Positions 17,503-27,110 of a stretch of 64,000 nucleotides of DNA are shown here, piece after piece. A program made the translations under genes and the position numbers. How positions within the stretch are numbered: position 1 is the first letter of the stretch; every line of letters starts with the position of its first letter. Source of the stretch: Chthoniobacter flavus (GTDB lineage: Bacteria; Verrucomicrobiota; Verrucomicrobiia; Chthoniobacterales; Chthoniobacteraceae); NCBI GenBank assembly GCA_945861435.1, contig CAMAUX010000015.1, positions 1 to 64,000 on the forward strand, read 5' to 3'. Below the pieces are notes generated by a model. It did not search any database, was not told the DNA's origin, and saw only the letters and a list, made by a program, of their open reading frames with translations.

Positions 17503-17675
17503 GTCCGCAAAACTAGAAAACCACCCACCTCACTGGCAAGCGCGTGCCTCCCCGCCCCACCCCTCCGCCCATCACCACCAGTCCATCTCGTCCACGCAGT
17601 CCACATCGTCCACGCCCTCCCTCCCTCCCCGACAAACGGATTCCCATCCCCCCCTTTTTCAGCAACGTTGCCCCG

Positions 17676-18581
17676 ATGGCCCCAGACCACCCCATCTCCA
17701 TCCGCAACCGCCACACCGGCCACACGGAGATCGAGCGCGTCTACGGCGAAGCATGGCTGAGGCGCATCTACGGCAACCCCCTCGGTCGCATCGCCCTCCA
17801 CGCCATCGTCAAACGCGCCCTCTTCTCCCGCCTCTACGGCCGCGCCATGGACCTCCCCTCCAGCGCCGCACGCATCGCCCCCTTCATCGCCACCTACGGC
17901 CTCGACCCCTCCGAATTCGCCGCCCCCACCCCCGCCGCCTACCCCACCTTCAACGAATTCTTCTACCGCAAACTCAAGCCGGAGGCCCGTCCCGTCGACC
18001 CGCGCCCTGACATGGCCGTCCTCCCTGCAGACGGCCGTCACCTCGGATTCCAAAACGCCTCCCGCGTCTCCGGCATCTTCGCCAAGGGACAGACCTTTGA
18101 TATACCAGCCCTCGTCGCCGACCGCTCCCTTGGCGAACGCTACGCCCAAGGCTCCGTCGTCTGCTCCCGCCTCTGCCCCGTCGACTACCACCGCTTCCAC
18201 TTCCCGGTCGCAGGCGTTCCCTCCGACCCCTTCCTCGCCGAAGGCCCTCTCTTTTCCGTCAACCCCATCGCCCTACGCCAGCGCGCCGCCTACCTCTGGG
18301 AAAACCGCAGGCAGCGCGTCACCATCGACGCCGGCCCCTTCGGTCTCGTCACCGTCGTCGCCATTGGCGCCACCAACGTCGGCTCCATCGTCAACACCTT
18401 CACCCCCGGCATCCCTGTGGAAAAGGGCGCCGAGAAGGGGTACTTCCGTTTTGGCGGCTCCTTCCTCGCAACCCTCTTTGAACCCGGCCGCATCCGTCTC
18501 CAAGACGACCTCGTGCGCGCCGGTGAGGAAGCCGTGGAGGTCTATGCCAAAGTCGGCACCCCTCTCGGCAGCCTCGCCTGA
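17676..18581 (+). CDS. psd: Phosphatidylserine decarboxylase proenzyme
   Basis: PSD converts phosphatidylserine to phosphatidylethanolamine at the inner membrane; the proenzyme cuts itself to make a pyruvoyl group from a serine. The 301-residue product carries LPADGRH (Asp of the autocleavage triad), PVDYHRFHFP (His) and the cleavage site FGGSFLATLF with Gly-Gly-Ser at 260-262. The Gly-Gly-Ser form differs from the LGST of E. coli and is found in the eukaryote-like and several bacterial PSDs. The start at 17676 is chosen because the domain begins there; a frame reaching upstream to 17544 is Pro/Arg-rich and not conserved. Confidence 0.93.
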   Translation: MAPDHPISIRNRHTGHTEIERVYGEAWLRRIYGNPLGRIALHAIVKRALFSRLYGRAMDLPSSAARIAPFIATYGLDPSEFAAPTPAAYPTFNEFFYRKLKPEARPVDPRPDMAVLPADGRHLGFQNASRVSGIFAKGQTFDIPALVADRSLGERYAQGSVVCSRLCPVDYHRFHFPVAGVPSDPFLAEGPLFSVNPIALRQRAAYLWENRRQRVTIDAGPFGLVTVVAIGATNVGSIVNTFTPGIPVEKGAEKGYFRFGGSFLATLFEPGRIRLQDDLVRAGEEAVEVYAKVGTPLGSLA

Positions 18582-18748
18582 ACTCCCGCGGACGCGCCCG
18601 CTCGGGATCCACTCTCCAACAGGCTCCCCGCGACTCTCCCCAGCCGCTGTCACCTTCCGGGCCTGCCTCCACACGCTCACGGACCAATCCCCACAAACTC
18701 AGGCCCGCCCCATCCCGGCCGTGTAATCCACAAAACGAAAGCTCTCCG

Positions 18749-18776
18749 TTGCAATTACACAACACTGGCACATAAT
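18749..18776 (+). promoter_or_regulatory. Candidate sigma-70-type promoter upstream of the FecR-domain gene
   Basis: TTGCAA (18749-18754) and CATAAT (18771-18776) are separated by 16 bases, about 50 bases before the ATG at 18825. The region is clearly AT-richer than its surroundings. This is a pattern match only. Confidence 0.35.
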
Positions 18777-18824
18777 CATTTTCTGTAAAATCCGCAACAG
18801 GCCCTCCCTTTCTCCTTCGAACCC

Positions 18825-20024
18825 ATGCCACGCATCCTCTCCTTCCAGCGACTCCTCACCGCCCTCGCCATCACCTCGGCGTTCGCACTCCAAACAGCCT
18901 TCTCTCGCGCCGCTGAAAACCTCAGCTCCTCCACCCTCACGGAAATTGTCCGCGAGGTCTCCATCACCAAGGCCCAAACCAACTCCAAAAAACCCGCCCG
19001 CGTTCAGGAAGTGCTCACAAGCCCCGACATCCTGCGCACCGGCAGCGATTCCCGCGCCGAAATGATCGCCCCCGACCAGACCGTCACACGCGTCGGCTCC
19101 AACACCGTCTTCTCCTTCAGCCCCAACAGCCGCGAACTCCTGCTGCGCAAAGGCTCCCTTCTTTTCCATTCCCCTTCCGGCAAAGGCGGCGGCATCATCC
19201 GCACACCCGATGCCACCGCCGGCGTCATCGGCACCACCCTCATGGTCGGCGCCACCACGGATGGCGGATTCAAAGTCCTCGTCATGGAAGGCACCGGCCG
19301 CGTCAAAACTGACACCGGACGCTCCCGCACCCTCTCCGCCGGACAGATGGTCTACGCTCTCCCGGGCGGCCAACTCAGCCAGACCATCAACTTCCGCCTC
19401 AGCTCACAGGCCAGCGCCTCCGCCCTTGTCCGTGGATTCAAGAAGCCGCTTCCCTCACTGCCGAAAATCAACGCAGCCATCCAAAAACAGGAGATCCTCG
19501 TCTCCAACGGCCGCCTCAAGGACACCGGCTTCATCGCAGGCGGCGAGACTGGCACCGCCTACCACGTCGACCCAGCCTCACGCGAAGTCCTCATCGAAAA
19601 CGGGGGCGATCAACTCGTCATCGCCAACGTCAACTTCGTCGGCGAAGGCGAGATCTCCAGCTACTCCGCCTCTTCCAATGGCAATGTCTCCGTCCTCAAC
19701 TCCAGCTTCCAAGCCACCTCCACATCCATCACCTCCGGCGGCGTCCTCAGCGTCACAGACACCACCTTCGCCGTTCCACCCTCGCAATCCGGCAATATCG
19801 CCCTCTCCGCACGCACCCTCGTGCTGGAAAATGTCAGCTTCGAATCCGGCTCCATCGTCAGCCTCTATTCCGACTCCGGCAAACTCGCTCCCAACCCCAA
19901 TACCGGAGCCCCCGTGCGCATGGGCGACATTAATTTTGTACGCAACGTCACCTACGGCGGAAGTCCCGCGCAATCGGCCATCACCGGCTCCCTCAGCGGC
20001 CCCATCAAACTCTTGAAGCGCTAA
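18825..20024 (+). CDS. Exported FecR-domain protein
   Basis: The 399-residue protein has a signal peptide and a FecR domain from about residue 60 to 165: RTGSDSRAEM, VTRVGSNTVFSF, LLLRKGSLLFH and GVIGTTLMV are typical. Here FecR is not linked to an anti-sigma factor; the stand-alone exported form is common in Verrucomicrobiota and may bind envelope ligands. The C-terminal half is beta-helix-like, with repeated short strands. It precedes a predicted outer-membrane barrel by 24 bases, so the two probably form one unit with a surface role. Confidence 0.8.
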   Translation: MPRILSFQRLLTALAITSAFALQTAFSRAAENLSSSTLTEIVREVSITKAQTNSKKPARVQEVLTSPDILRTGSDSRAEMIAPDQTVTRVGSNTVFSFSPNSRELLLRKGSLLFHSPSGKGGGIIRTPDATAGVIGTTLMVGATTDGGFKVLVMEGTGRVKTDTGRSRTLSAGQMVYALPGGQLSQTINFRLSSQASASALVRGFKKPLPSLPKINAAIQKQEILVSNGRLKDTGFIAGGETGTAYHVDPASREVLIENGGDQLVIANVNFVGEGEISSYSASSNGNVSVLNSSFQATSTSITSGGVLSVTDTTFAVPPSQSGNIALSARTLVLENVSFESGSIVSLYSDSGKLAPNPNTGAPVRMGDINFVRNVTYGGSPAQSAITGSLSGPIKLLKR

Positions 20025-20048
20025 CCCATCCCTCAACCGCACCACACG

Positions 20049-21062
20049 ATGCGCTCACCCCTCCCCTCCCACTTCCCGACCACATCGGTCCTCCTTTCCC
20101 TCCTTCTGGCCTGCACACAGACCACCCACGCCAGTCCCCCAATCGAGGCCCCGCTCAACATCGCCCAGTCAGTCGCCGCCCGACAAAAACTCAAACTCCG
20201 ACCACTTCCCGAAGACACCGCAGAACCCGCCGTCCCAGAAATCTTCCGCGACGAAACCAAGGACCTCGGCCCCCAGTTCATCATGGCTCCCGTCCGACGC
20301 TCCTCCCTCTTTGAGGCGGTTGCCGACGTCCAATACTTCCACACCTCCAACGCCCTCCTCTCAGAGAACGCCAGGCGCGAAACCAACATCCTCTTCTCCA
20401 CCGCCTCCTTCGCTTTCACCCCGGCCCCCATTGCCTTCGGCGACACCAGCCTCGAGCTCCGGGCCGGCCTGCGCGAACAGCTCTACAACTACAGCCTCAG
20501 CTCCACCGAGAACCAACTCAACAACCTCGACTTCGCCGTCAGCACCCTCTTCCTCGGCGGCTCCTACCAACTCCCCAACCACTGGAGCGCTTCACTCGGC
20601 ATCGATTACAACCGCTACCTCAGCGCAGAAAACCGCTTCACCGAATTCTACACCGAAGCGCTCCCGCAATGGGCCCTCGCAAAAGTCATCGAGATCAACG
20701 AACGCAATTTCATCACCCTCTCCTACGTCGGCGCGTGGCACCTCACCTCCACGGACCCCAACCCCTCCCCCAACATCAACGACCGCACAGACTCCGTCCT
20801 CCTCCTCGCCTCCGCTCACCAACTCTCCGACAACCTCGTCCTCCAGCCCTTCTACCGCATCCAACACTCCCACTACTGGAAAAACAGCGACCGCAACGAC
20901 CTCTACAACACCCTCGGCCTCTCCCTCTCCTTCATCCTCAACGACTGGAGCAGCATCCGCGCCTTCTCCACCTACGAGACCCGCGATTCCAGCGACCCTC
21001 TCATCCCCGATTACCGCAAGTGCGACACCGGCCTCGGCCTCAGCGTCGCCATCAAGTTCTAA
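20049..21062 (+). CDS. Predicted outer-membrane beta-barrel protein
   Basis: The 337-residue product has a signal peptide, a Pro-rich linker and then regularly alternating beta strands ending in a C-terminal Phe (SVAIKF), the usual signal for BAM-mediated barrel insertion. There is no specific family motif. It is 24 bases downstream of the FecR-domain gene, which suggests they work together, for example as a surface-associated export or adhesion pair. The pairing is inferred from position only. Confidence 0.7.
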   Translation: MRSPLPSHFPTTSVLLSLLLACTQTTHASPPIEAPLNIAQSVAARQKLKLRPLPEDTAEPAVPEIFRDETKDLGPQFIMAPVRRSSLFEAVADVQYFHTSNALLSENARRETNILFSTASFAFTPAPIAFGDTSLELRAGLREQLYNYSLSSTENQLNNLDFAVSTLFLGGSYQLPNHWSASLGIDYNRYLSAENRFTEFYTEALPQWALAKVIEINERNFITLSYVGAWHLTSTDPNPSPNINDRTDSVLLLASAHQLSDNLVLQPFYRIQHSHYWKNSDRNDLYNTLGLSLSFILNDWSSIRAFSTYETRDSSDPLIPDYRKCDTGLGLSVAIKF

Positions 21063-21159
21063 ACCCACCATCACGGGCCGCCGCACCCGGATGCATTAGA
21101 ATCTCTCTCTGCGCTTTGATCGCAGAATACTCCTCGGGGACACGCCAGTCTCCCCACTC

Positions 21160-21695
21160 ATGACGCAGCTCCCCACCAGCCTCCACTATGCTCTGGGTGC
21201 AGCCGCCATCCTGCTCCCCCTCTGGCTCCTCCATCTCGGCGCCCTCCTCCTCATCGCCGCGCCCCTCCTCTTCTTCGCACGGCACCGCGTCGATTGGACA
21301 CTCTACGACCTAGCAGCCCGTCGGACTAAGGCCATTTTTGAGCGAAATCACCAATTTTTTACCATCAAATCACCTTGCCTGAAAATTAGAGGTGCCTTAA
21401 CGGGCATTTTAGAGCGTTGATTTTAGTACGCATACGTAAGTCCGACAGGCTCCTAGCCACCCTCATCGCTCCCATCGTCGTCTGGAGCACCCTCATGCTT
21501 TGCTCAAGCTCGGGCAAATCCCTCGGCAACCTCATCGAGGGACTCCTGCTCACCGCCCTCACTCTGCTCGCCCCTCTTCTGCGCGTAACCCTCGGCAACC
21601 GCTTCAACCAAAGACGGCTCGCGATCGACCTCCTCCTGCTCCTCTCCCTCACCGCCGTCTCCATCTGGGCCTTCGTCCCGCCTATTGCAGAGTAA
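21160..21695 (+). pseudogene. Small membrane-protein gene split by a MITE
   Basis: Two adjacent frames (21160-21420 and 21417-21695) are halves of one gene. Removing the 137-base element at 21315-21451 and one 6-base target duplication joins ...TLYDLA with TLIAPIVVW... in the same frame and gives a 130-residue protein with about four membrane segments. The first half has two hydrophobic helices and the second has two more. The function is unknown. In its present state the gene would give only an 86-residue truncated product. Confidence 0.85.
21315..21451. mobile_element. 137-bp MITE with inverted ends and CCTAGC target duplication
   Basis: Left end AGCCCGTCGGACTAAG and right end (reverse complement) AGCCTGTCGGACTTAC are imperfect inverted repeats. 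Flanks are CCTAGC on both sides (21309-21314 and 21452-21457). The interior is AT-rich in a very GC-rich region and codes for nothing. It must have been moved by a transposase encoded elsewhere. Confidence 0.88.
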
Positions 21696-21814
21696 TCTGC
21701 GCACCCCGGCCACCCCTCCTTTCCATCACCACGCGCCACCACTTCAAGCCACTCCCCTTCACGATCATCCCAAGTGCGGCCCCCTTGCCCACCACACCGC
21801 AGACCCCAGCCCAA

Positions 21815-22963
21815 ATGGTCCTCCCCCCAGTCGCCCAAACCCTCGCCAGCCTCGTACGCATCAACAGCGTCAACTCCGCCTACCCCGGCGGCCCGGGTGA
21901 AACAGAGATCGCCTCATGGATCCGGCACTTCTTCGAGCAGCGCGGCATCGAGGTCTGGGAACAGGAGGTCTTCCCAGCACGCCCCAACATCATCGCCCGC
22001 ATCCCTGGCCGCGATCCTTCGCGCCGCATCATCCTCGAGGCACACACCGACACGGTGTCCGTCCAAGGCATGACCATCCCCCCCTTCGAACCCCTTGTCC
22101 AAAATGGGCGCCTCCACGGCCGCGGCAGCTGCGACACCAAGGCCGGCCTCGCCGCCATGATACACGCCATCACCTCCCTCCATGAAGACCGCATCACCCC
22201 GCCCTGCGACGTCTGGCTCGCAGCCGTCGTCGACGAGGAATTCTCCTACCGCGGGGTCGTCAAACTTTGCGAGGGACTCAACGCCGACGCCGCCATCGTC
22301 GCCGAACCCACGGGCCTGCGCGCCGTCATCGCAAGCAAGGGCGTCCTGCGCTGGCGCATCACCGTCCGGGGGAAAGCCGCGCACAGCGGCAAACCGCACC
22401 TCGGCATCAACGCCATCCATCACATGGCGCGCGTCATCACCGCTCTCGAAGACGATCACCGCCGACTCGCCGACCCCGCCCGCTCGCACCCGCTCCTCGG
22501 TCCGGCCACCCTCAACGTCGGCGTCATCCACGGCGGCGTGCAGGTGAACTTCGTGCCCGACTCCTGCACCATCGAGATCGACCGCCGCCTCCTCCCGGGA
22601 GAAACCGTGCCCGCAGTCCTCGCTCACTACCAAAGCCTCCTCGATTCCCTCCAATCGGAGCACCCCACCCTCGACGCCGTGATGGAGCCACCCATGCTCA
22701 CCGATGAAGCCCTCGAGACCGCGGCCGACTCCCCTCCCGCAAAGCTCGCAAGCATGCTGCTCTCCGAGATGGGGCTCGATGGAACCCTCGCCGGCGTCCC
22801 CTTCGGCAGCGATGCCAGCAAGCTCTCGAGGCAAGGCATCCCCAGCCTTGTCTTCGGTCCGGGCAGCATCGACCAAGCACACGCAGCCACGGAATTTGTA
22901 GAAATCCACGAGGTCGAAAAAGCACTCGAATTCTACCGCAACTTCATCCTCCGCTTCCACTAG
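21815..22963 (+). CDS. M20-family metallopeptidase / deacylase (ArgE-DapE-like)
   Basis: The 382-residue cytoplasmic protein shows the M20 signature: LEAHTDTV (first zinc His and catalytic Asp), the GRGSCDTKAGLAAM bridging Asp region, DEEFSYRG (catalytic Glu), and the dimerisation domain with RGKAAHSGKPHLGINAI. The later FGSDASKL and GPGSIDQAHAATEFV blocks include the last zinc His. Members include acetylornithine deacetylase and succinyl-diaminopimelate desuccinylase. The match is general, and no amino-acid biosynthesis genes adjoin. The start at 21815 begins the domain; the frame upstream is not conserved. Confidence 0.9.
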   Translation: MVLPPVAQTLASLVRINSVNSAYPGGPGETEIASWIRHFFEQRGIEVWEQEVFPARPNIIARIPGRDPSRRIILEAHTDTVSVQGMTIPPFEPLVQNGRLHGRGSCDTKAGLAAMIHAITSLHEDRITPPCDVWLAAVVDEEFSYRGVVKLCEGLNADAAIVAEPTGLRAVIASKGVLRWRITVRGKAAHSGKPHLGINAIHHMARVITALEDDHRRLADPARSHPLLGPATLNVGVIHGGVQVNFVPDSCTIEIDRRLLPGETVPAVLAHYQSLLDSLQSEHPTLDAVMEPPMLTDEALETAADSPPAKLASMLLSEMGLDGTLAGVPFGSDASKLSRQGIPSLVFGPGSIDQAHAATEFVEIHEVEKALEFYRNFILRFH

Positions 22964-22972
22964 CCACCGCGC

Positions 22973-24130
22973 TCACAACGAGCCCCGCCCACCGACGCGA
23001 ACCGTTAACCCTCTCCCCAGCAACGCCGCCAGCACCCCAAGAAACCGCCCCACATCCTCCCGCGTGTTGTAACCGTGCACCGACACCCGGATCCGCCCCG
23101 CACTGTGCATCGCATGGATCCCCTCCCGCACCAACCCCGCCTGCAACTCCCCGCTCTGCGGATGCTGAAAGGAAAGAATCCCGCTCCCATTCCACCGGCA
23201 CATCGGCTCCACGCCCATCGCCCGCAATCCTGCATCCACCTCCCTCACCAGCGGATCGGCATGCGCCGCAATCGCCGCCACGCCCACCTCCTCCAGATAC
23301 CGCAACGACGCATTCAACGCGTAGAGCGCCACGAAATTCGGCATCCCCACGGAGAAGCTCGCCGCACCCTTGCGTGACACCGCGCGCTCGAACCGGTCCG
23401 CATCAAACGCGTTCTCCAGATGCAACCATCCGCCCGCACGCGTGGTCAGTCTCCCCGCCCCTGCAGCGGGAATGCCGATAATGCAGCCCCCATGAATCCC
23501 AAGCGTCCACTTGTGCGTGCTTGAGATCACGATGTCCGCACCCTCGCAGTCCAGCACCACACGTCCCAGCGCCTGCGTGATGTCCACCGCGATGATCGCG
23601 TGCGGTGCCATTCGCCGCACCATGTCCCGGAACGGCGCCCAGTCGATGCGATGCCCATTATAAAAACTCACCAGCGACACCTGCACGAGCCTTGTGCGTT
23701 CGTTGAGCAGCGGCGCCAGAGCGGCCGCATCAAGCGCCCCCTCCACCGCCCGCCAAAGCCGCAGCACCGGCGCTTTCGCCGCCCTCATCCACGGCGTCAC
23801 TCCCGCGGGGAAATCCAGATCCGATGCCACCACCTCATCCCTCTCATCAAGCTCCAGCGCACTCGCAAGGAGGTTGTAAGCCTCCGAACTGCACGAGCAA
23901 AACGACACCTCCGCGGCCTGTAAACCGAGCATCCGAGCCGACACCTCCCGGCACGCCTCCACCGCCCCAAAGTGCCCGTCTCTCCCCTTCATTCCCAAGA
24001 GCTTGTCCCGCCAGTACGCCTCCACCGCCTCGCCCGTGCAACGAGGCGGAATACTCTCTGCAGCCGTGTTCAGATAGGTGATCCCGCTAAGCGCGGGAAA
24101 GTCGCGAAGACGCGTGGACTCAGTAAGCAT
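22973..24130 (-). CDS. Class V aminotransferase (cysteine desulfurase-like), PLP enzyme
   Basis: The product of about 385 residues is a fold-type I PLP enzyme. It has the YLNTAAESIPP N-terminal motif, the AVDITQALGRV stretch with the cofactor Asp, and the Lys in SSTHKW that forms the Schiff base. It resembles SufS/kynureninase-like proteins and isopenicillin-N epimerase-like enzymes; the substrate is not predictable. The start at 24130 lies twelve bases after the MFS stop, so an operon with the transporter is likely and the two may handle the same amino acid or acid. The 25 residues upstream of this Met are not family-like. Confidence 0.87.
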   Translation of the reverse strand: MLTESTRLRDFPALSGITYLNTAAESIPPRCTGEAVEAYWRDKLLGMKGRDGHFGAVEACREVSARMLGLQAAEVSFCSCSSEAYNLLASALELDERDEVVASDLDFPAGVTPWMRAAKAPVLRLWRAVEGALDAAALAPLLNERTRLVQVSLVSFYNGHRIDWAPFRDMVRRMAPHAIIAVDITQALGRVVLDCEGADIVISSTHKWTLGIHGGCIIGIPAAGAGRLTTRAGGWLHLENAFDADRFERAVSRKGAASFSVGMPNFVALYALNASLRYLEEVGVAAIAAHADPLVREVDAGLRAMGVEPMCRWNGSGILSFQHPQSGELQAGLVREGIHAMHSAGRIRVSVHGYNTREDVGRFLGVLAALLGRGLTVRVGGRGSL

Positions 24131-24141
24131 GGGGAGGTTCT

Positions 24142-25434
24142 TCAGACCATCACAGGCGGCTCGTTCCTCCGCCAGAAAAGCTTCATCGCCACCACGCCCA
24201 GCCACGGCGCCAACCCGGCAACCACCAACCCCGCGTCATAGCTCCCAGTGCGATCCACCAGCATCCCAAAAAAACTGTGCATCGGCGACGTCACCGCCCA
24301 CACCCACAGGCTCAGCAATCCGGTGAGCCGCCCCACATGCGCCGCCGACAGTTCCTGTACAAAACTGTAATAACACGGGAAGAGCGCCAACGCACCCGCC
24401 CCCACCACAAGCAGCACCGCGAGCAGCGGCCACCCTTTTCCCAGCCACGGAATCCACACGCTGAACGAGGTGAGAAAGCAGGCGCCCGCATACACCGTGC
24501 GCCGCGCGTCATGCGCCGAAACCGCCCACCGCCGCACCAACCACAGCGACACCAACCCCGCCGTGATGCAGCCCGCATCTGTCGCCAGGAAATACAGCGA
24601 GTTGAAATCCAGCGCCCCCTTCTCCGGATATCCGCGCCCCGTCTGCAGAAACTTCATCAGCCACACCCGGTACACATGCCACACCGCCTGCGCCCCCAAG
24701 ATGAGCAGCGCCACCGCCCAGAAACGTCCACTGCGCAGAATCCCACCAAGACCGCTCTGCCCCAAGCCACCCATCCCAACCCCACCCGCAACACCCGCCG
24801 CATCCCAGCCACCACGCGTCATGGATGCACCCCGCAACCCGCCCGGACGCAGGAACACCAGCCATGCAGCGACCCAGAGAAACCCCACGCCGCCCACCGC
24901 CACAAACGCCATGCGCCAGGAACCAGGCTGCTCGGTCATCATCAGCTTCATGATCTGCGGCGTGATCACCGCACCGATCGAAGCGCCACTCTGCAGCACG
25001 CTATTGCCCATCGTGCGGTCCTTTTCATCCAGCAACGCAAACGTCGTCTTCAATGCGCACGGCCAGTGTCCGGCCTCGAAAAATCCCAGCAGCGAGCGAC
25101 ACACAATCAATCCCCAGAACCCCTCGCTCCAACCCGCCACCACCCCCATCAACGACCACGCCCCAAGCACCACCGGGTACAGCAGGTAAACCCGGAACCG
25201 GTCCGCTAAAAAACCGAACACCAGCGACCCCGCTGCAAACGCCCAGCCAAAAGCCAGTTCAAGGTGCCCGTACTGCGCATCGCTCAGACCCAACTCCTTC
25301 GTCACCCGCACCGAGGCGCTCGCGAGCGTCACCCGATCCATGTAGTTGATCGTCGTCGCAAGCAGAAGCAATCCGGTCACCCACCACTTCCATGACCCGG
25401 AACCGAAACGGGAACTGGTCGCATTACTGCTCAT
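24142..25434 (-). CDS. MFS transporter, ACS (anion:cation symporter) type
   Basis: The 430-residue protein has twelve predicted membrane segments and the ACS-family pattern: NYMDRVTLA in helix 1, the cytoplasmic loop motif GFLADRF between helices 2 and 3, and GFFEAGHWPCALKT in helix 4-5. The closest well-known relatives are hexuronate, galactarate and other organic-anion carriers. It lies directly upstream of the PLP enzyme and probably supplies its substrate. Polysaccharide-degrading enzymes elsewhere in the window make a uronate or similar sugar acid plausible. Confidence 0.9.
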   Translation of the reverse strand: MSSNATSSRFGSGSWKWWVTGLLLLATTINYMDRVTLASASVRVTKELGLSDAQYGHLELAFGWAFAAGSLVFGFLADRFRVYLLYPVVLGAWSLMGVVAGWSEGFWGLIVCRSLLGFFEAGHWPCALKTTFALLDEKDRTMGNSVLQSGASIGAVITPQIMKLMMTEQPGSWRMAFVAVGGVGFLWVAAWLVFLRPGGLRGASMTRGGWDAAGVAGGVGMGGLGQSGLGGILRSGRFWAVALLILGAQAVWHVYRVWLMKFLQTGRGYPEKGALDFNSLYFLATDAGCITAGLVSLWLVRRWAVSAHDARRTVYAGACFLTSFSVWIPWLGKGWPLLAVLLVVGAGALALFPCYYSFVQELSAAHVGRLTGLLSLWVWAVTSPMHSFFGMLVDRTGSYDAGLVVAGLAPWLGVVAMKLFWRRNEPPVMV

Positions 25435-25550
25435 AAGCGGACGCGCTCTCGCACGGGCCTCGACACAAAGACTGGCGGTGATGCGTGCCGCACAGACTCA
25501 CACCCCCAGCACACCCGGGATTTTCTGCGCATTCGCACGGGACGCGGTCA

Positions 25551-26996
25551 TCACTCAACGCGCTTCACCTTGAAACTGCGGAACTCCACCGGATCGCTGT
25601 GCCCCGCAAAACCAATGAACCCCCGCCGGCGATCCAGTCCCTTGGGCGGGTGCCCAATCTGTGTGCGGTCGAAACTGTCGATGTCCACATCCAGAATCTT
25701 CGTCCCGTTGAGCGTCACCTTGATCCTCTGACCGCGCACTTCGATCTCCTCAAAATTCCACTCACCCACCGGCCGCAGATACCCATGCTTGGCACCCACA
25801 CAGTGATAGAGCGACCCGTGGTACTGATAAGGCTCCAACCCCTTCTTCCCCGCGGCCGCCTGCCTCGCGTTGTACCCATCGCTGTCGATGATCTGTAGCT
25901 CAAGACCGTCCGATGCAGAATGCCCACCCAGCGGTGTGCGCAGCGCGATGCCGTTGTTGCCCGCCGTCGGAAGCTTGAACTCCACACGGATGATCCCGTT
26001 CTCAAACTCCTCCTTCGTCAGAAGATCCCCGCCCTTGCCCGGCTTGCACACAATCGCCCCGTCCTTCATCTGGTAACTGTCCACCGCGCCCTGCCAGTTG
26101 CTCAGGTCGCGCCCGTTCACCTGCTCCACAAACCCCGAGGAATCACTCGCCGCCAATTCCTTGTTCGCCTCCTCCGCCCCTATCTCGCGGATGAACACGT
26201 TGCGCCACCGGATCTCGCTCCCATGCGTCTGCAACTGAATGGGCCCCCTCGGGAACGCGGGGTCAGGAATGAAACCATTCGCCATCTTCGGCGCCGCCTT
26301 CGCATCGGCAACGGCAGCGGCGTCCTTTTTTCCATAAGCCAGAAAGCCCGCCTTCTTGTTCGCGAAAAAATTCTCAAGCGGCGCGTGGTCCACCACCACC
26401 TCGCCGTTGAAGCGCACAGTCACCCGCTCACCAATCATCCTGATGTGAAACCTGTTCCATTCCCCAAACGGCTTGTCCATGAGCTTGGAAGGGTACTTGC
26501 CCTCCTCCCCCTTGTTGTTCCAAAGCCCACCGGATCCCTTGTCCGCGCCCAGCTTGAACTTGGCCTCCTCCGTGAAATCCCAGATCTGCACCTGCGGAAT
26601 CCCGCGCAGATAAATCCCGCTGTCGCCCCGCGGGAGCATCTTGTAGTCCACCCACAACTCGAAGTCCCCGTAGTCCTTCTCCGTCGTGAGATAAAGCCCC
26701 TTGCCGTCGTTCACCAACTCGCCCCCCTCCACCTTCCAGTGCGCCTGGATGTGGTCGCCCTTGTCCTTCCCCGCTCCATCCACCAGCCCTCCCTCCACCG
26801 ACTTCTTCCGGTATTCGGCCGCCTGCACGGCCGTCATCTTCCAGAGATCGTTCGGATCCTGCGTCCCCCACCCGTACCAACCGGAGAGATCCCGGCCGTT
26901 GAAGAGAGCGGTGAAACCAGCGGGCGGCGTATTGTGCTCAGCAAAAACAGGCGTCGCGAGCAGCGTGAGCACTGTCAGAAAATGAGAGATTTTCAT
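25551..26996 (-). CDS. Secreted protein with two DUF1080 domains
   Basis: DUF1080 (3-keto-disaccharide hydrolase) domains are jelly-roll folds. The 481-residue protein has a signal peptide and two copies: the first from about residue 25 (FTALFNGRDLSGWYGW) to 275, the second from about 293 (NGRDLSNWQGAV) to the end. Both copies keep the W-rich start, the GIALR/SGIYLRG stretch, and the W-F-R-N-V or F-R-S-F end strand. Tandem copies are common in Planctomycetota and Verrucomicrobiota. The gene stands alone, 115 bases from the next gene. Confidence 0.92.
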   Translation of the reverse strand: MKISHFLTVLTLLATPVFAEHNTPPAGFTALFNGRDLSGWYGWGTQDPNDLWKMTAVQAAEYRKKSVEGGLVDGAGKDKGDHIQAHWKVEGGELVNDGKGLYLTTEKDYGDFELWVDYKMLPRGDSGIYLRGIPQVQIWDFTEEAKFKLGADKGSGGLWNNKGEEGKYPSKLMDKPFGEWNRFHIRMIGERVTVRFNGEVVVDHAPLENFFANKKAGFLAYGKKDAAAVADAKAAPKMANGFIPDPAFPRGPIQLQTHGSEIRWRNVFIREIGAEEANKELAASDSSGFVEQVNGRDLSNWQGAVDSYQMKDGAIVCKPGKGGDLLTKEEFENGIIRVEFKLPTAGNNGIALRTPLGGHSASDGLELQIIDSDGYNARQAAAGKKGLEPYQYHGSLYHCVGAKHGYLRPVGEWNFEEIEVRGQRIKVTLNGTKILDVDIDSFDRTQIGHPPKGLDRRRGFIGFAGHSDPVEFRSFKVKRVE

Positions 26997-27110
26997 GCGG
27001 GGGTGGGTGGGGATTCTTGTGCGGGTGGAGGGTTGTTGCTGAAGAAAGAAAACAGATGCGTCCTGCTTTGAATCAAGGACGGGCTGGGTCGGTAAGGTCG
27101 GACTGGTTCT

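Noticed and set aside
18080-18100. GGGACAGACC in the phosphatidylserine decarboxylase gene as a repeat copy
   Set aside because: It encodes the conserved Lys-Gly-Gln-Thr-Phe stretch of PSD and has no shared flanks with the dispersed repeats.
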